From contig NC_134400.1 of NCBI RefSeq assembly GCF_050003625.1, positions 43,014,557 to 43,078,556 on the forward strand: a DNA stretch of 64,000 nt, read 5' to 3'. Each line of letters starts with the position of its first letter. Position 1 is the stretch's first letter. The DNA is from Haematobia irritans. Lineage: Eukaryota; Arthropoda; Insecta; Diptera; Muscidae. Of this stretch, positions 1 through 11,070 are shown piece by piece. Position numbers and translations under genes: made by a program. The notes under the pieces are model-generated. The model made no database searches and was not told where the DNA came from. It saw only the letters and a program-made list of their open reading frames with translations.

Positions 1-125
1 CCGAAATCAAATAGATAATTTCCGAGAAAATAACATAGTTGCGACAAACATGTCACATGGTCATCATCCAAAAATAGCATTTTGCTCATGAAACATCTTT
101 GAGATTATATTCCCTTTTTTGGGTC
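1..125 (+). mobile_element. partial copy of a foldback MITE
   Basis: This stretch reads like a diverged copy of 1944-2070, the right half of the complete small element described at 1821-2070, in the same orientation. Shared landmarks are a CCGAAATCA start, a CATGGTCA motif and an AACATTTTGCTC-like block. It runs off the left edge of the window, so its other half is not seen. No coding capacity. Confidence 0.6.
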
Positions 126-469
126 GTAAAGACTTTTTCGGATATTCTTGTCTTTTTATAGCACGTCCTCAATCTTCGCCACTCTTCGTTGGGACAGTTT
201 ATTATACCCTAAACCACATAGTGGTCAGGGTATAATAAGTTTGATCGGCCAAAAAATGTGCCTACCAGAAATATTGATTTTAGACCATAAAATATATACC
301 GATCGACTCAGAATCACCTCCTGAGTCGATCTAGCGCTTGGTGTCCGTCCGTCCGTCCGTCTGTTCATGTATTTGTTGTTCACAGGATTCCGGTCGCAAT
401 TATTAACCGATTTTGATGAAATTTGGTACAGGGAGTTTTTTGGGCACAAGGACGAACGCTATTGAATTT

Positions 470-1470
470 GGAAGAAATCGGATCAAATTTAGATATAGCT
501 CCCATATATATGTATCGCCCGATTTCGACAAATGGGGTCACCTTGCGCTTTTTTTTTCAAACGGATCGTCACCAAATTTGGCAAAAGCTAATCTTTTCCA
601 TCGCCCTTCAAGTCTGCAAAATTTCATTCAAATCGGTTCAGATTTAGATATAGCTCTCATATATATGTATCGCCCGATTTTTCTAAATTTGGCCATAAAA
701 CCCTTATTTATCAACCGATCTTACTCAAATTTGGCTAAATGTAGTCTTCTATAGCACTAACTATATGTGCAAAAAATCATCGAAATCGGTTCAGATTTAG
801 ATATAGCTCCCATATATATGTATCGCCCGATTTTCTCAAATTTGGCCACAAAACCTTTATTTATCAACCGATCTTACTCAAAGTTGGCTAAATATAATCT
901 TCTATAGCACTAGCTATATGTGCAAAAAATCATCGAAATCGGTTCAGATTTAGCTATAGCTCCCATATATATGTACCGCCCGATTTTTCTAAATTTGGGC
1001 ATAAAACCCTTATTTATCAACCGATCTTACTCAAATTTGGCTAAATATAGTCTTCTATAGCACTAACTATATGTGCAAAAAATCATCGAAATCGGTTCAG
1101 ATTTAGATATAGCTCCCATATATATGTATAGCCCGATTTTCCCAAATTTGGCCATAGAACTCTTATTTATTAACCGATCTTACTAAAACTTGGCTAGATC
1201 CAGTCCTCTATAGTACTAACTATATGTGCGAAATTTCATCGAAATCACCCGATTTTGAAAAATTCGCCCCTAATAACCTTATGTTTGACCATACAGGCCT
1301 CATTTCTTAACTGATCTTACTCAAATCTTGCACAAGGTAACCTTTTGTGGTATTAATCAAACCAGCAAAATATTATGCAAATTGGTTCAGATTTAGATAT
1401 AGCTTCCATATATATGCATCGCTCGATTTTCCCAAATTTGGCCATATTACTCTTATTTATTAACCAATGT
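470..1470 (+). repeat. 153-bp tandem array (R3 type)
   Basis: The CGCCCGA landmark occurs at 671, 824, 977 and (with one change) 1130, giving an exact 153-bp spacing. Flanking units are more decayed. Each unit carries a segment like ATCGGTTCAGATTTAGATA followed by an AGCTCCCATATATAT stretch. Short open frames here are by-products of the 3n period. Confidence 0.85.
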
Positions 1471-1631
1471 TACTCAAATTTCAAATTTTGATGTACTAGC
1501 CGATCGTACTTATACGTACTTGTAGCTCTTACATAAGAATATTGCTCGATTTTTACAAATTTGTATTTGTTACCCACACTAATTTAACGATTTTCTCTTT
1601 TTTAATAATGGGCTCAATATTAGCGGCATAC

Positions 1632-1717
1632 CAAGTTCACCAATGTGGTATCACAATGGACTGAATAGTCTAAGTGAGCCTGATATATCGGGCTGCCACC
1701 TAACCTAACCTAACCTA
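1632..1717 (+). mobile_element. 5'-truncated SINE, LINE-derived tail only
   Basis: Contains AGTTCACCAATGTGGTATC, GACTGAATAGTCTAAGTG and a final (CCTAA)n run of about three units. The same block ends the complete SINEs at 34769-35101 and 44301-44642 and the LINE at 20417-22134. The AGTTCACCA lead is SINE-like rather than LINE-like, so this is read as a truncated SINE. Confidence 0.7.
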
Positions 1718-1820
1718 GTGGCATTCTAACTCCGTAGGTGAAATATCAACACAGGCAGTGTTGCTAGAAGTAGGGGAAATTCCCTATATGTAGGGTTTTT
1801 CTAATATTTAGCGTCTTGTA

Positions 1821-2070
1821 CACGCAGAGAAGGTATATGATCACCTCAAACATGTTTCAAGAGCAAAATGTTATTTTTGTATGGTGACCATGTAACATGT
1901 TTGTCACTAAAATGTTATTTTCTCGTCAAATATAACCTGCTTGCCGAAATCAGATACATGATTTCCGAAAAAATAGCTTGGTTGCGAAAACCATGTTACA
2001 TGGTCACCACCCAAAAATAACATTTTGCTCTTAAAACATGTTTGAGGTGATCATATTCCTTCTCTGGGTG
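1821..2070. mobile_element. foldback MITE, TA-flanked, 250 bp
   Basis: The left end CACGCAGAGAAGG and the right end CCTTCTCTGGGTG are inverted repeats. They continue inward for roughly 75 bp through matching TGATCACCTCAAACATGTTT and ATGGTGACCATGTAACATG blocks. TA dinucleotides flank the element at 1819-1820 and 2071-2072. No protein is encoded. The TA duplication suggests a Tc1/mariner-type mobiliser, which is an inference. Confidence 0.8.
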
Positions 2071-2159
2071 TAGGGACGTAGGGCCACAATGTAGGACATT
2101 TTCACTCAACACAATTTGTAAGGCAAGGCTTGATCTTTAACAATGTGTGGTAAACTTTA

Positions 2160-2405
2160 TTCCTGTAGAAAATTTTGTCAACATTTTATTTCTATAGAAC
2201 ATTTTGTCAAAATTGTATTTCTATAGAATTTTTTTCAAAATATTATTTCTATAAAAAAATTTCTCAAAATTTTATTTCTGTGGAATTTTGTCTCAAAATT
2301 TTATTTCTATAGAATTTATTGTCAAAATTGTATTTCTTTAGAAAAATTTCTCACAAAAATTTGTTTATAGAAACTTTTTCCAAAATTTTATTTTTATAAA
2401 GATTT
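2160..2405. repeat. 29-bp minisatellite array
   Basis: Degenerate copies of a 29-bp AT-rich unit containing TTTTGTCAAAATTTTATTTC and TATAGAAAA. The same unit recurs in at least eight other places in this window and seems to travel with several element families. No gene. Confidence 0.8.
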
Positions 2406-3439
2406 AACAAAAAAGATTACTAATTTGGGTAGAATTCTACCAACTGTGGCAACCGTGGTCGTAATACAAATTTATATTCTATGTTATATACGTTGCATAT
2501 TCATGTTTTAAGATAATAAAGTACTTAGAACCATTTGTGTTTTGTAAAATTTCTTATATTTAACGAAAAATATAGTAGGGAAAATTGTTTGGGAAAGTAG
2601 GGAACTTTTTTTGTCCTTGTAGGGTAAACCGAACATTTTCCCTGGCAACATTGACTATGAGCTATAGTCAGATTGACACAAAGCACCCATAGACATGTAC
2701 CCCTTAATTTTCTTAAATATGCAACTGCGGTTTATCTCCCAGACTTATATGTTACCCCACAAATGCTTATGATTACTAATTCTGTAATGGTGGTTTAGGG
2801 TATGATATAGTCGGCCCCGCCCGACTTTCTACTTTACTTACTTGTTTTTACAGCTGATCTTGGTCGTCCAACTATCCTCTAACTGCTGTAACCGATGGTA
2901 GCCTGAGCTCAACCCCATTTAGGATAATTGTAAAAAAATTGCGGTGTCTAGATTCATAAGTTTACACTGAAAAAACAGTGAACCCTTTTCCATTGCAAAA
3001 TGAATTAAACTGTAGTAATATTGACCATGGTTTAGCCCTTAAGATTTTTTTCAACTTGTATAGTTTATAATTCTCTTAAATTTTAGTTAATCTATAACAT
3101 TGTATTTTAGTTCATTTTTACAACACCATAAGATTTATATACCCCTACCAAGTTAAAAAGTCAGTATTATTTTGGTTTACCTGCTTATTTTTTGGGAAAC
3201 CCGATAATAAAAAGTGGTTAACAGTCTCCTTAAAATGTCGACGACTAAACTATTTTTAAATCAATCATTCCACAGTACAGAGAAATTAAATAGTTAAAGG
3301 AACAACAACCCGTTTTACTTATTATGAAAATTTTCATACATTAAAATTCTACTTTCTTTAAGCAAAAGTACTTTATTATAAAAACTTATGATAAGAGTTC
3401 TTAATACATTGTTTTTGTGAATAAAAATTATGACCACGT

Positions 3440-4483
3440 GGAACAAGAAAGTAGTTTATTTTAACTCGCTATTTGGACATTTTGACTTTTCCTTAGTTTT
3501 TTATTCATCGTTAGTATATTCACATATATTGCTGAAAAAAATGGAAGGAATAATGAAAATTGTTAAAAATTAACATGTAATAAAATATAATTTTTAATAT
3601 CTTTAAATTAGCTTGTAACTTACCATATTTGGGGGCATTTTATTAAATGGTGTAAGGAATTCAACTTTTCTTAGATACCTCATAATGTTTGTACCTGAAA
3701 CAATTAGAGAAATAATGAATTAAGTAATATATTAACTCATAAAACTGTGTTGTTACCGATGTGCAGGACATAATACAATAAATATTCTTGTCAAAAGAAA
3801 GCCATATAAATATAATATAATATAAAACTTACCAATTCTCTATTAAATTTTACGCTGAGGTTAAAAAGTTATCGAAATTCATTTGGGGATACTCTGAAAT
3901 TAAATATTTAGTTTTTACATTAAATTGGTTTCCAAAAAATCTAATTAAAGAAATAATATGCATAAAAAAACTAAATATTCTGGTTAAAAGAATGTTAAAG
4001 AAAGCTTACCAATTCATAAAAATGTTTCCAAATTGTTATTCTGAAATTAAATATTTGTTTTTTACAATTAAAATATTAAATTGGTTTCCAAAAATATTTG
4101 ATTAATGTAATACTATAATAAGGTATTAAAAACATGTAATTTTGATAATAAAAAGGTCATAAAAATTTAAATATTCTAGTGAAAAGAAAGCCAATTTTTA
4201 AAAGAAAACTTACCACTTCTCTATTAAATTATACGCTGAGGAGAAATATAAAAATTTGCCCGAATCCATCTGGGGTAGCTCTTAACTTAGATATTTTTTT
4301 ACAACAAAGAAAAACATGAAACTTGTTAAAAAATATAATAATAATAATTAGCAAATAATAATATACATAAAGAGTATTATTTTTTAAAAGAAAACCACAT
4401 TGAAAAAGAACTCTTACCTATTTATCATTAAACTATATGCTGAGGTGTAACAAACAATTTTCCAAATTCATCTGGAGTTACTC
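3440..4483 (-). other. array of exon-like cassettes bounded by splice-site consensus
   Basis: On the minus strand five segments end in a GGTAAG donor-like motif, at 4418, 4214, 4010, 3833 and 3624. Four of them are preceded by a TTTCAG acceptor. The segments are 4418-4483, 4214-4280 (acceptor changed to TTAAG), 4010-4040 (internally deleted), 3833-3893 and 3624-3694. The first four are homologous copies spaced about 177-204 bp; one frame begins VTPDEFGKLF or ATPDGFGQIF and then stops. The fifth differs, is open for 23 codons (TNIMRYLRKVEF...), and could join a last segment starting at 3531 after TTTTTTCAG, which stops within four codons and has AATAAA downstream. I do not recognise any protein. 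This could be a captured and duplicated gene fragment, a non-coding spliced RNA, or chance. Confidence 0.4.
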
Positions 4484-4741
4484 TGAAATTGAATATTTAT
4501 TTTTTACATTGAATAATAAAAATTAAATTAGATAAAACAATTTCAATATACTTTCCATTTCAGCATTTTTTTCCTAAATATTGAACATTCTTAATAACTT
4601 TTTTCTAAGCTACCGATCATCACTTCGCCATCGTACATCTCATCTCTAAAATATTAATAACTTTCATTTCAAAGTTTTAATAAACAAACACCAATATATG
4701 TTTAAAAAAACCAAAATATTCCATACCTTTATATTCCCTTG

Positions 4742-5040
4742 TTACATACTTGCTAAAAAGATGCAACAGCCCACGCCAACGCCAACTATATAACTGAAGC
4801 ATGCCAAACAAAACCAAGCAAAACCAAAACATTCGTACAACAACAAAAACACATGTGCCTTCATTGAAAACAACACCTCATCCAGACAAATAAACCATTC
4901 GCCAATAATAAACACACACACAAACCACTGAAAGAACAAAAACAACCCCACGCTCAGATGTACACAACATCCCCATCACTCGCTACCATTTCTCATTATT
5001 GCATTGCATGCTCTCACTCTCAAAAAAAATTCAAGTAACA
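4742..5040 (-). other. TG-rich minus-strand stretch, unrecognised, possible transcribed leader
   Basis: The minus strand is strongly T and G rich here (plus strand CA-rich with ACAACAAAAAC runs), unlike the symmetrical AT-rich neighbours. It carries GAGAGTGAGAG near 5015-5035 and a TTCTTTCAG acceptor-like site near 4930. A 69-codon open frame at 4742-4951 is hydrophobic and cysteine-rich, but the low complexity makes a real protein doubtful. It lies upstream, on the same strand, of the exon-like cassettes, so it may be the leader of the same transcription unit. That link is speculation. Confidence 0.2.
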
Positions 5041-6050
5041 TCATCTTTACATTATGGAATATGTTTAATATTCCACTTTGACGAGAAAGATCTCTGTACT
5101 ATGCATTAGTTCATCGCATCTGTCCACAATTTACTCTAAAAACAATACTCTTAAATGCATATCAGTATAAGAACGATGAAACGTTTAACTTAAAATTAGC
5201 AAAAACTTCATGAAATGATATCTACCCATTTTTGACGAAAATGTCTATAAATTTAATTACATGTGAACTAAAAATATTTCATTGGGAAATTTTTTACCAA
5301 CAATTATTAACCATAGGAATTTTCAGTAAGAAATTGCTATCCACTTTCAAGTTCATTTTTCGTAAAAAAATATTTTCTCATACAAAAAAATCTTATGGTA
5401 AATTGCACTTATTATTTAGAAAATACTTTACATTTCACAAGTAGTTTTATAGCATGACAAACGAATTTTTAACTACCAGTTAAGAAATTTTTTAAGGAAA
5501 TTTCCATCGTATTTTGTAGGCCATGAACTAAACGATTGCTACTTAGAATTTGTAAAATTTCCTTTCGAGTAGTTAATTTTCGTTGAAGATACGAAAAATG
5601 AACTAAAATTCTGGAAAATTCTTGTAATAAATTATTGTAAAAATCTTCTTAAATTTACGAGACACTTTTTTTCTGTGTAGATAGGTCTATATATGGGCTT
5701 TACCGTAACATGGGTTGATATAAATTCAATGTCAACACAGATCTTTGTGGACCTAAAATACATCGGGCGTAGGTTTATATGAAGGCTATATGAACACCTT
5801 GACCGATTTAGCCCATTTTCGAACTTGTCCTGCTTGCAAAACCCGAATCTGGGCTAAATTTCAGGACGATAGCGCCATTATTGAAGACGTGACCACAACA
5901 CACAGACAGACGGACATCATTACACCGTCTTAGAATTTCTCCTTGATAAAGAATATATAATATATAGTCGGAAATCGATATTTCGTCATGTTACAAACGG
6001 AATGACAAATTAATTATATTCGCATCACCATTCTATGGTGGTGGGCATAA

Positions 6051-7456
6051 ACATGTTCTAGTTGAAGTTTTGACGAAATTTATTTTGTGACCGCTGATTT
6101 AGTTGATATTTCCCGGAAATATTTTCCCATACTCTTCACACTACAACTCTCAATATTTAGTACAGACAATATTGATATTGGATTGGATAGAAAGATGCGG
6201 GCAAGGGATCTGGGGAATTTATGGTTAGTTATCGCATAAAAACTGTTGCTACCAATTGTTCCCTATTTTCTGTTTGGTATTGCTGCTGATGCTGCCACAA
6301 GTGCTCCACAAATGTGGTGGATGATTTTCCTAGAGGTTGCCTTTTATTGAATTGAGTTTTTTATGCGGAATTCTAACATCTCTCTTGCCATCCTTTCCTC
6401 TGTATTCTGTATTCAAGGACTAGACTTTATATATACTGCTGCTGTTTGTCTTTCTCATATGCGTTTGTCTTTGTTTTTTTGTAATAATATTTTTTTCTTG
6501 ACATAAATATCCTGTCTGAGATATTCCTCTCTAGTTCTTAACAAAGACAAACTTAGTTGGTCTGTTGGTGAATGTCTGAATGAGTGACTGACATTTGAAT
6601 GAAGCAATCTAAGGATCCAGGGCCAAGCAAGAAATAGAAACTAAACCATATTTGAATCTAGCAATAAGACTGGATGTGACCAGTGTTCCTTATCACTCAC
6701 ACATAATACCCCTCCCCGCTTTATTTATTCCATCAATCTTTCTTAGGACCAACATAAAAAAACCATGCAGAATGCCTAAACAAAGCCATGGCAAAACGAA
6801 GAAGAAATGTCAAAATATACCCAAATCATCAAAAAGAAGAAGAAAAGAAAAAAAAACAAAACAAACAATCCACAACGTTTGATAGTGTCAAGTGTGAATT
6901 TATATGCAAACAATTATGATTGATAGCCCTGGATATTGAAGATACATAGAAGAAGTCCCACAATATGAGATGAGCAATTGTAATAAAAACGGATGTACAT
7001 GACGAAATTATTGGAAATGTAAGAAATACTTCATTAGAAGAAGTGATGATAATATTCATACCATGATGCGCCATACGGACATAGCACTTCTAGTCCTACA
7101 AACAATAAAGAAAATTAACTTTGTGATTGCTTTCGTAGAAATCAAATGCTAAGTAATTTCGATAAATTATGGTGCCTACTTTTAGGAGTTAATTTTATTA
7201 GGCGATTTTCTTGTGGTGTGATGTTAATATCAAAATAAAAATTCTGACGTGACTATTTCATGGGATATTAAGAAATTTGATTAAATTTCGAAACTATTCA
7301 AATATTTTATTGTATAAAAATTAGGGGGTTACCTTTTTTTAAATTTCTGGGCCTTTTCAATTAATCTGAAAATCGAAAAATTTCGTTCAATTTCTCAGCA
7401 GAATTAGGCTCAAATTATAAGAGATACTTCAAAGTACAATATGCTTTGTTAATTTG
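6051..7456. other. 1.4 kb unique AT-rich sequence, no gene seen
   Basis: No repeat family or recognisable coding sequence was found. Open frames are under 85 codons and low in complexity, for example a lysine-rich one at 6652-6882. It may be intergenic or intronic. Confidence 0.5.
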
Positions 7457-7792
7457 AAACAAGTAAACACGGACTTAAGTTCTGCCGGGCCGAATCTTAA
7501 ATAGCCACCTCCATGAATCAAATAATATAATTGTTTCTTTGGCGGGTTGCCTGAAAATATATAGAATTTCAGGTGGATTTGATATATGTTTGCCAAGCAA
7601 ACATATATACCAACATGGGAATCGGGAGACTTAACCCTTTCACTACCGATGTCCACTTAGAAGGACATTCGAAAAAGACTCCAAAATCTATTTTCCCACT
7701 TAGTTTTGATTTATTTCTCGATGTTATTTTAAAGTACAGGCTTTAATATAAATAAGCTATAAATATTTTCCATATTGGTGAGGTCTAAAATA

Positions 7793-9073
7793 CGAGGGCG
7801 TTTCGGAAACTTCTTATCCTATCAATGAAAGAGAATAGTTAGTTTTTCAAAAATATTTTTATTTTTCAATATAATCTCCTGAAACTTCAATACACTTAGT
7901 CCAACGCTTTTCTAGCAATTCTATCCCTTGATTAAAATAGTTTTCCTCATGGTCTTCAAAATAGTGGTTTACAACCGTAATTGCATCTTCATTTGAGGTA
8001 AAATGCTTGCCAGCAAGGAATTTTTTAGATTTGGGAACAATTTAAAGTCACTGGGAGCTAAATCAGGAGAATAAGGTGGGTGGTCAAGCAACTCGTACTT
8101 TAATTCGTTGATTTTAGCCATTGTTAAAACACTCATGTGCATTGGTGCGTTGTCTTGATGAAAAATTATTTTTTTTGTGTTGTAAGCCAGGACGTTTTTC
8201 TAGAATTTGTACATTTAATTGATCCAAAAGTTTGCAATAGTACTCTGAATTTATTGTTTTACCCTTTTGCATATAGTCAATCAATAAAATACCTTAGAAG
8301 TCCAAAAAAACCGTTGCCATAACCTTACCAGCCGATTGCATTGTTTTTGCCTTCTTTGGGGGCACTTCCTACAGCTTCAGTCCATTGTTTGGATTGTTCT
8401 TTTGTCTCTGGAGTATAGTGGTGGATCCATGTCTCATCAACTGTTATGAAACGACGTTTAAATCCATTTTATTTCGCTTAAAACGATCCAAACAAGCTTG
8501 AGAAATGTTCATTCTTATGCTTTTTTGATCGACTGTAAACAAATGCGGCACCCATCTTGCAGAAAGCTTTTTCATCTGTAGTTCTTCATGCAAAATTAAA
8601 TGGACTCGATCATTTGAGATGCCCATGATATTAGCAATTTCACGCACTTTTATTCGTCGATCATTTAATACCATATGCACTTTGGCTATAATTTCTGTTG
8701 TTGGTGTTTTTGGACGTCCACTACGTGGTCCATCTTCAATGCTTGTACGACCACGTTTAAATTCAGCAACCCAATTTTTTACTGTTGCATATGAAGGAGC
8801 ACTAACACATTCACCATATCATTATGAATTTCTTGTCCCGATAAACCTTTTTATGTAAATATTTAATGACAGCACGCATTTCTAAGTTTTCCATTGTAAA
8901 AACATTGCGGATGCGTCTTTTTTGAACATCTGTTTCTATATGAAGGAGTTGCCAGATCGAAACAAAATTTAACATGTGTTCATAACAGAGATGGAAGTTT
9001 CCAAAACACTTAACTTTTTTCTGTTTATACCGCGCTTTTTGTGCTAGGCTAAGAAGTTCCCGAACTGCCCTCG
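7793..9073 (-). mobile_element. himar/irritans-type mariner, full length, decayed
   Basis: The element is 1281 bp with imperfect 27-28 bp terminal inverted repeats (CGAGGGCGTTTCGGAAACTT and CGAGGGCAGTTCGGGAACTT) and TA at both flanks (7791-7792, 9074-9075). Size, TA target and the encoded transposase remnants fit the mariner family. It sits inside the piggyBac-type element at 7635-9344. A second, 5'-truncated copy lies at 33655-34566. Confidence 0.88.
7859..8894 (-). pseudogene. mariner transposase pseudogene (DD34D type)
   Basis: The minus-strand frame starts with ATG at 8894 (MENLEMRAVIKYLHKK) and would end at the TAA at 7859-7861, close to the usual 345 codons. It would catalyse cut-and-paste transposition in the nucleus. 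The helix-turn-helix part (REIANIMGISNDRVHLIL) and RWVPHLFTVDQK are readable at 8444-8680. Frameshifts and stops break the N-terminal start, the first catalytic region and the C-terminal half, so no functional enzyme can be made. The parallel copy at 33721-34560 keeps the later catalytic aspartates more clearly. Confidence 0.85.
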
Positions 9074-9456
9074 TACATTTTTATAAACTTCTTTAGCAAT
9101 AAACGAAAAATACGAAAATTTGAGGCAATTTTTCTAATGTATGTTTCTAGTAAATGGACATTCATACATATTTTTGTAAGGCCATTTAGTCACAATTCAA
9201 GAATCAAGTTTTCAGAACAAGCTGATATAGCTCTTGAAGTAGGTTTTCAAAATGGCAATTTCGGTTCTACATGCTGTTATTGCAATTAAAAACAGAAGAA
9301 AAATTAAAGTTTTTAACATTAGGTTTATTTCGGTAGTGAAAGGGTTAACACATGGGGGCTACACCAAAATATGGACATATTCGCTACAACATTTTACGGA
9401 CTTGAAATACCTCTAAATTTTGAATTTTAGGCAAATCGAATAAAAATTAGAATGTC

Positions 9457-9844
9457 TAGCACGGTTGGTAGGATTGTACAAAAAATGGTGGATTTTTTAC
9501 GGTCTGATAGATTGGTAGAATTGTTTCTGTTTTGGTAGATTTTGCAAAATATTCCTCTTCAACTAAGAGGCACAAATTTTCTATAGAAATAAATTTTTTA
9601 TAGAAATAAAATTTAACAAATTTTCTATAGTAATAAAATTTTAACAAAATTTTCCATAGAAATAAAATTTTTACAAAATTTTCTATAGAAATACAATTTT
9701 GGCGAAATTTTCTATAGAAATAAAATTTTGACAAAATTTTCTATAAAAATTACATTTCGACAAAATTTTCTATAAAAATAAAATATTGCCAAACTTTTCT
9801 ACGGAAATAAAATTTTAATAAAATTTTCTAAAGAAATACATTTT
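9457..9844. repeat. 29-bp array with CACGGTTGG-type border
   Basis: It starts at CACGGTTGGTAGGATTGTAC, runs through TTCCTCTTCAACTAAGAGGC, then about nine 29-bp units (TTTTCTATAGAAATAAAATT). Similar borders (GGTTGCCACTCGAG / CTCGAGTGGCAACC) flank 29-bp arrays at 28565, 39560 and 51930. The array may therefore be the body of a foldback MITE family. It abuts R1 copy 1. Confidence 0.55.
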
Positions 9845-10053
9845 TATACCCCCCACCATAGGATGGGGGTATATTAACTTTGTCATTCCGTTTGTAACTC
9901 ATCGAAATATTGCTCTAAGACCCCATAAAGTATATATATTCTGGGTCGTGGTGAAATTCTGAGTCGATCTAAGCATGTCCGTCCGTCCGTCCGTGTGTCC
10001 GTCTGTCCGGCTGTCCGTCCGTCTGTGGAAATCACGCTAACTTCCGAACGAAA

Positions 10054-11070
10054 CTAGCTATCGACTTGAAACTTGGCACAAGTAGTTGTTATTGATGTAG
10101 GTCGGATGGTATTGAAAATGGGCCATATCGGCCCACGTTTACGTATAGCCCCCATATAAACCGATCCCCAAATTTGGCTTGCGGAGCCTTCCGGAGCAGC
10201 AAAATTCATCCGATCCGGTTGAAATTTGGTACGTGGTCTAAGTATACGGTCTCTAACAACCATGCAAAAATTGGTCCATATCGGTCCATAAATATATATA
10301 GCTCCCATATAAACCGATCCCCAGATTTGATCTCCGGAGCCTCTTGGAGGAGCAAACTTCATCCTACCCGATTGAAATTTGGTACGTGGTGTTAGTATAT
10401 GGTCTCTAACAACCATGCAAAAACTGGTCCATATCGGTCCATAATTATATATAGCTCCCATATAAACCGATCCCCAGATTTGACCTCCGGAGCCTCTTGG
10501 AGGGGCAAAATTCATCCGATCCGGTTGAAATTTGGTACCTGATGTTAGTATACGGTCTCTAACAACCATGCAAAAATTGCTCCATATCGGTCCATAAATA
10601 TATATAGCTCCCATATAAACCGATCCCCAGATTTGACCTCCGGAGCCTCTTGGAGGAGCAAAATTCATCCTACCCGATTGAAATTTGGTACGTGGTGTTA
10701 GTATACGGTCTCTAACAGGCATGCAAAAATTGGTCCATATCGGTCCATAATTATATATAGCTCCCATATAAACCGATCCCCAGATTTGAACTCTGGAGCC
10801 TCTTGGATGAGCAAAATTCATCCGATCCAATTGAAATTTAGTACGTGGTGTTAGTATATGGTCTCTAACAACCATGCAAAAATTGGTCCATATCGGTCCA
10901 TAATTATATATAGCTCCCATATAAACCGATCCCCAGATTTGACCTCCGGAGCCTCTTGGAGGAGCAAAAGTCATCCGATGCGGTTGAAATTTGGTACATT
11001 TCGTTAGTATATGGCCTCTAACAGCCATGTAAAAATTGTCAAATTTTATTACTATAGAAAGTTTTGTCAA
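10054..11070 (-). other. 338-codon open frame across the 153-bp array, probably not a gene
   Basis: The frame is built of 51-residue repeats (VYMGAIYNYGPIWTNFCMVV, then RDHILTPRTKFQPDRMNFA in each). It stays open because the unit length is a multiple of three. It covers the (GTCC)-side leader, has no signal, domain or codon evidence I can see, and equivalent frames exist in R1 copies 2 and 8. Repeat-driven openness is the simplest explanation. Confidence 0.6.

Larger units (their letters stand above)
1757..2654. mobile_element. possible TGTTGC-terminated non-autonomous DNA element
   Basis: The left end reads AGTGTTGCTAGAAGTAGGGG. The right end, inverted, reads AATGTTGCCAGGGAAAATG, so the two ends form imperfect inverted repeats. 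The interior holds the 1821-2070 MITE and a 29-bp array. Flanking sequence on both sides belongs to the R3 host. No clear target-site duplication was found, so the boundaries are approximate. Confidence 0.45.
203..2844 (+). mobile_element. R3-type DINE/mini-me-like repeat, host of later insertions
   Basis: The left end is the palindromic TATACCC...GGGTATA motif, followed by a GAGTCGATC block and a (GTCC)n tract at 341-363. The right end has a GC-rich hairpin (AGTCGG / CCGACT arms, about 2808-2826) and terminates ACTTG before T-rich DNA. Between them lie 153-bp units (about 470-1470), a truncated SINE tail (1632-1717) and a TGTTGC-ended element (1757-2654). The design matches the mini-me/DINE-like repeats of Drosophila, which carry a GGGTATA palindrome, an AAAGTATATATATTC-like core and (GTCY)n; that comparison is from memory. 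Helitron affinity is an inference, since no canonical CTRR end is seen. Confidence 0.7.
2965..5677. mobile_element. TA-flanked CACTG...CTGTG element, 2.7 kb, with exon-like interior
   Basis: The left end CACTGAAAAAACAGTG and the right end (inverted) CACAGAAAAAAAGTG are imperfect inverted repeats flanked by TA at 2963-2964 and 5678-5679. Further in, TTTTAGTTCATTTTT and CCATAAGATTT occur on both sides in opposite orientation, as in a degenerate long foldback. It splits an R4 repeat unit, which supports its limits. It encodes no recognisable transposase. The interior holds splice-site-bounded cassettes on the minus strand (3440-4483) and a TG-rich minus-strand stretch (4742-5040). Confidence 0.55.
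2850..6050 (-). mobile_element. old R4-type repeat split by a 2.7 kb insertion
   Basis: 2850-2964 resembles an R4 153-bp unit near its right end (GCGGTGTCTAG). 5680-6050 continues the same unit type (GGTCTATATATGGGC), then a GACAGACGGACA tract, a CAAACGGAATGACAAA block and the terminal palindrome CACCATTCTATGGTGGTGG. It is the same 5' end as the fuller R4 copy at 41697-44034. The interruption at 2964/5678 coincides with TA-flanked CACTG...CTGTG termini. The far boundary near 2850 is uncertain. Confidence 0.55.
7635..9344. mobile_element. piggyBac-type non-autonomous element, TTAA-flanked
   Basis: The ends CCCTTTCACTACCGA and TCGGTAGTGAAAGGG are perfect 15-bp inverted repeats. TTAA lies on both sides (7631-7634 and 9345-9348), the hallmark target of the piggyBac superfamily, and CCC/GGG termini fit that family. 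Without the nested mariner the element is only about 0.43 kb and has no transposase, so it is non-autonomous. Confidence 0.8.
7457..9425 (-). mobile_element. R4-type repeat fragment split by a piggyBac-type element
   Basis: It begins with the R4 3' terminus read in reverse (AACAAGTAAACACGG, TAAGTTCTGCCGGGCCGAA hairpin, CACCTCCATGAATCAAA). After the insertion at 7631-9348 it resumes with ACATGGGGGCTACACCAAAA and one decayed 153-bp-type unit, fading out near 9425. The 5' palindrome end is missing, so the copy is truncated. Confidence 0.6.

Noticed and set aside
413..754. 113-codon frame on the plus strand
   Set aside because: It lies in the R3 153-bp array and leader; the repeat period is a multiple of three, which keeps frames open. 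No domain is visible.
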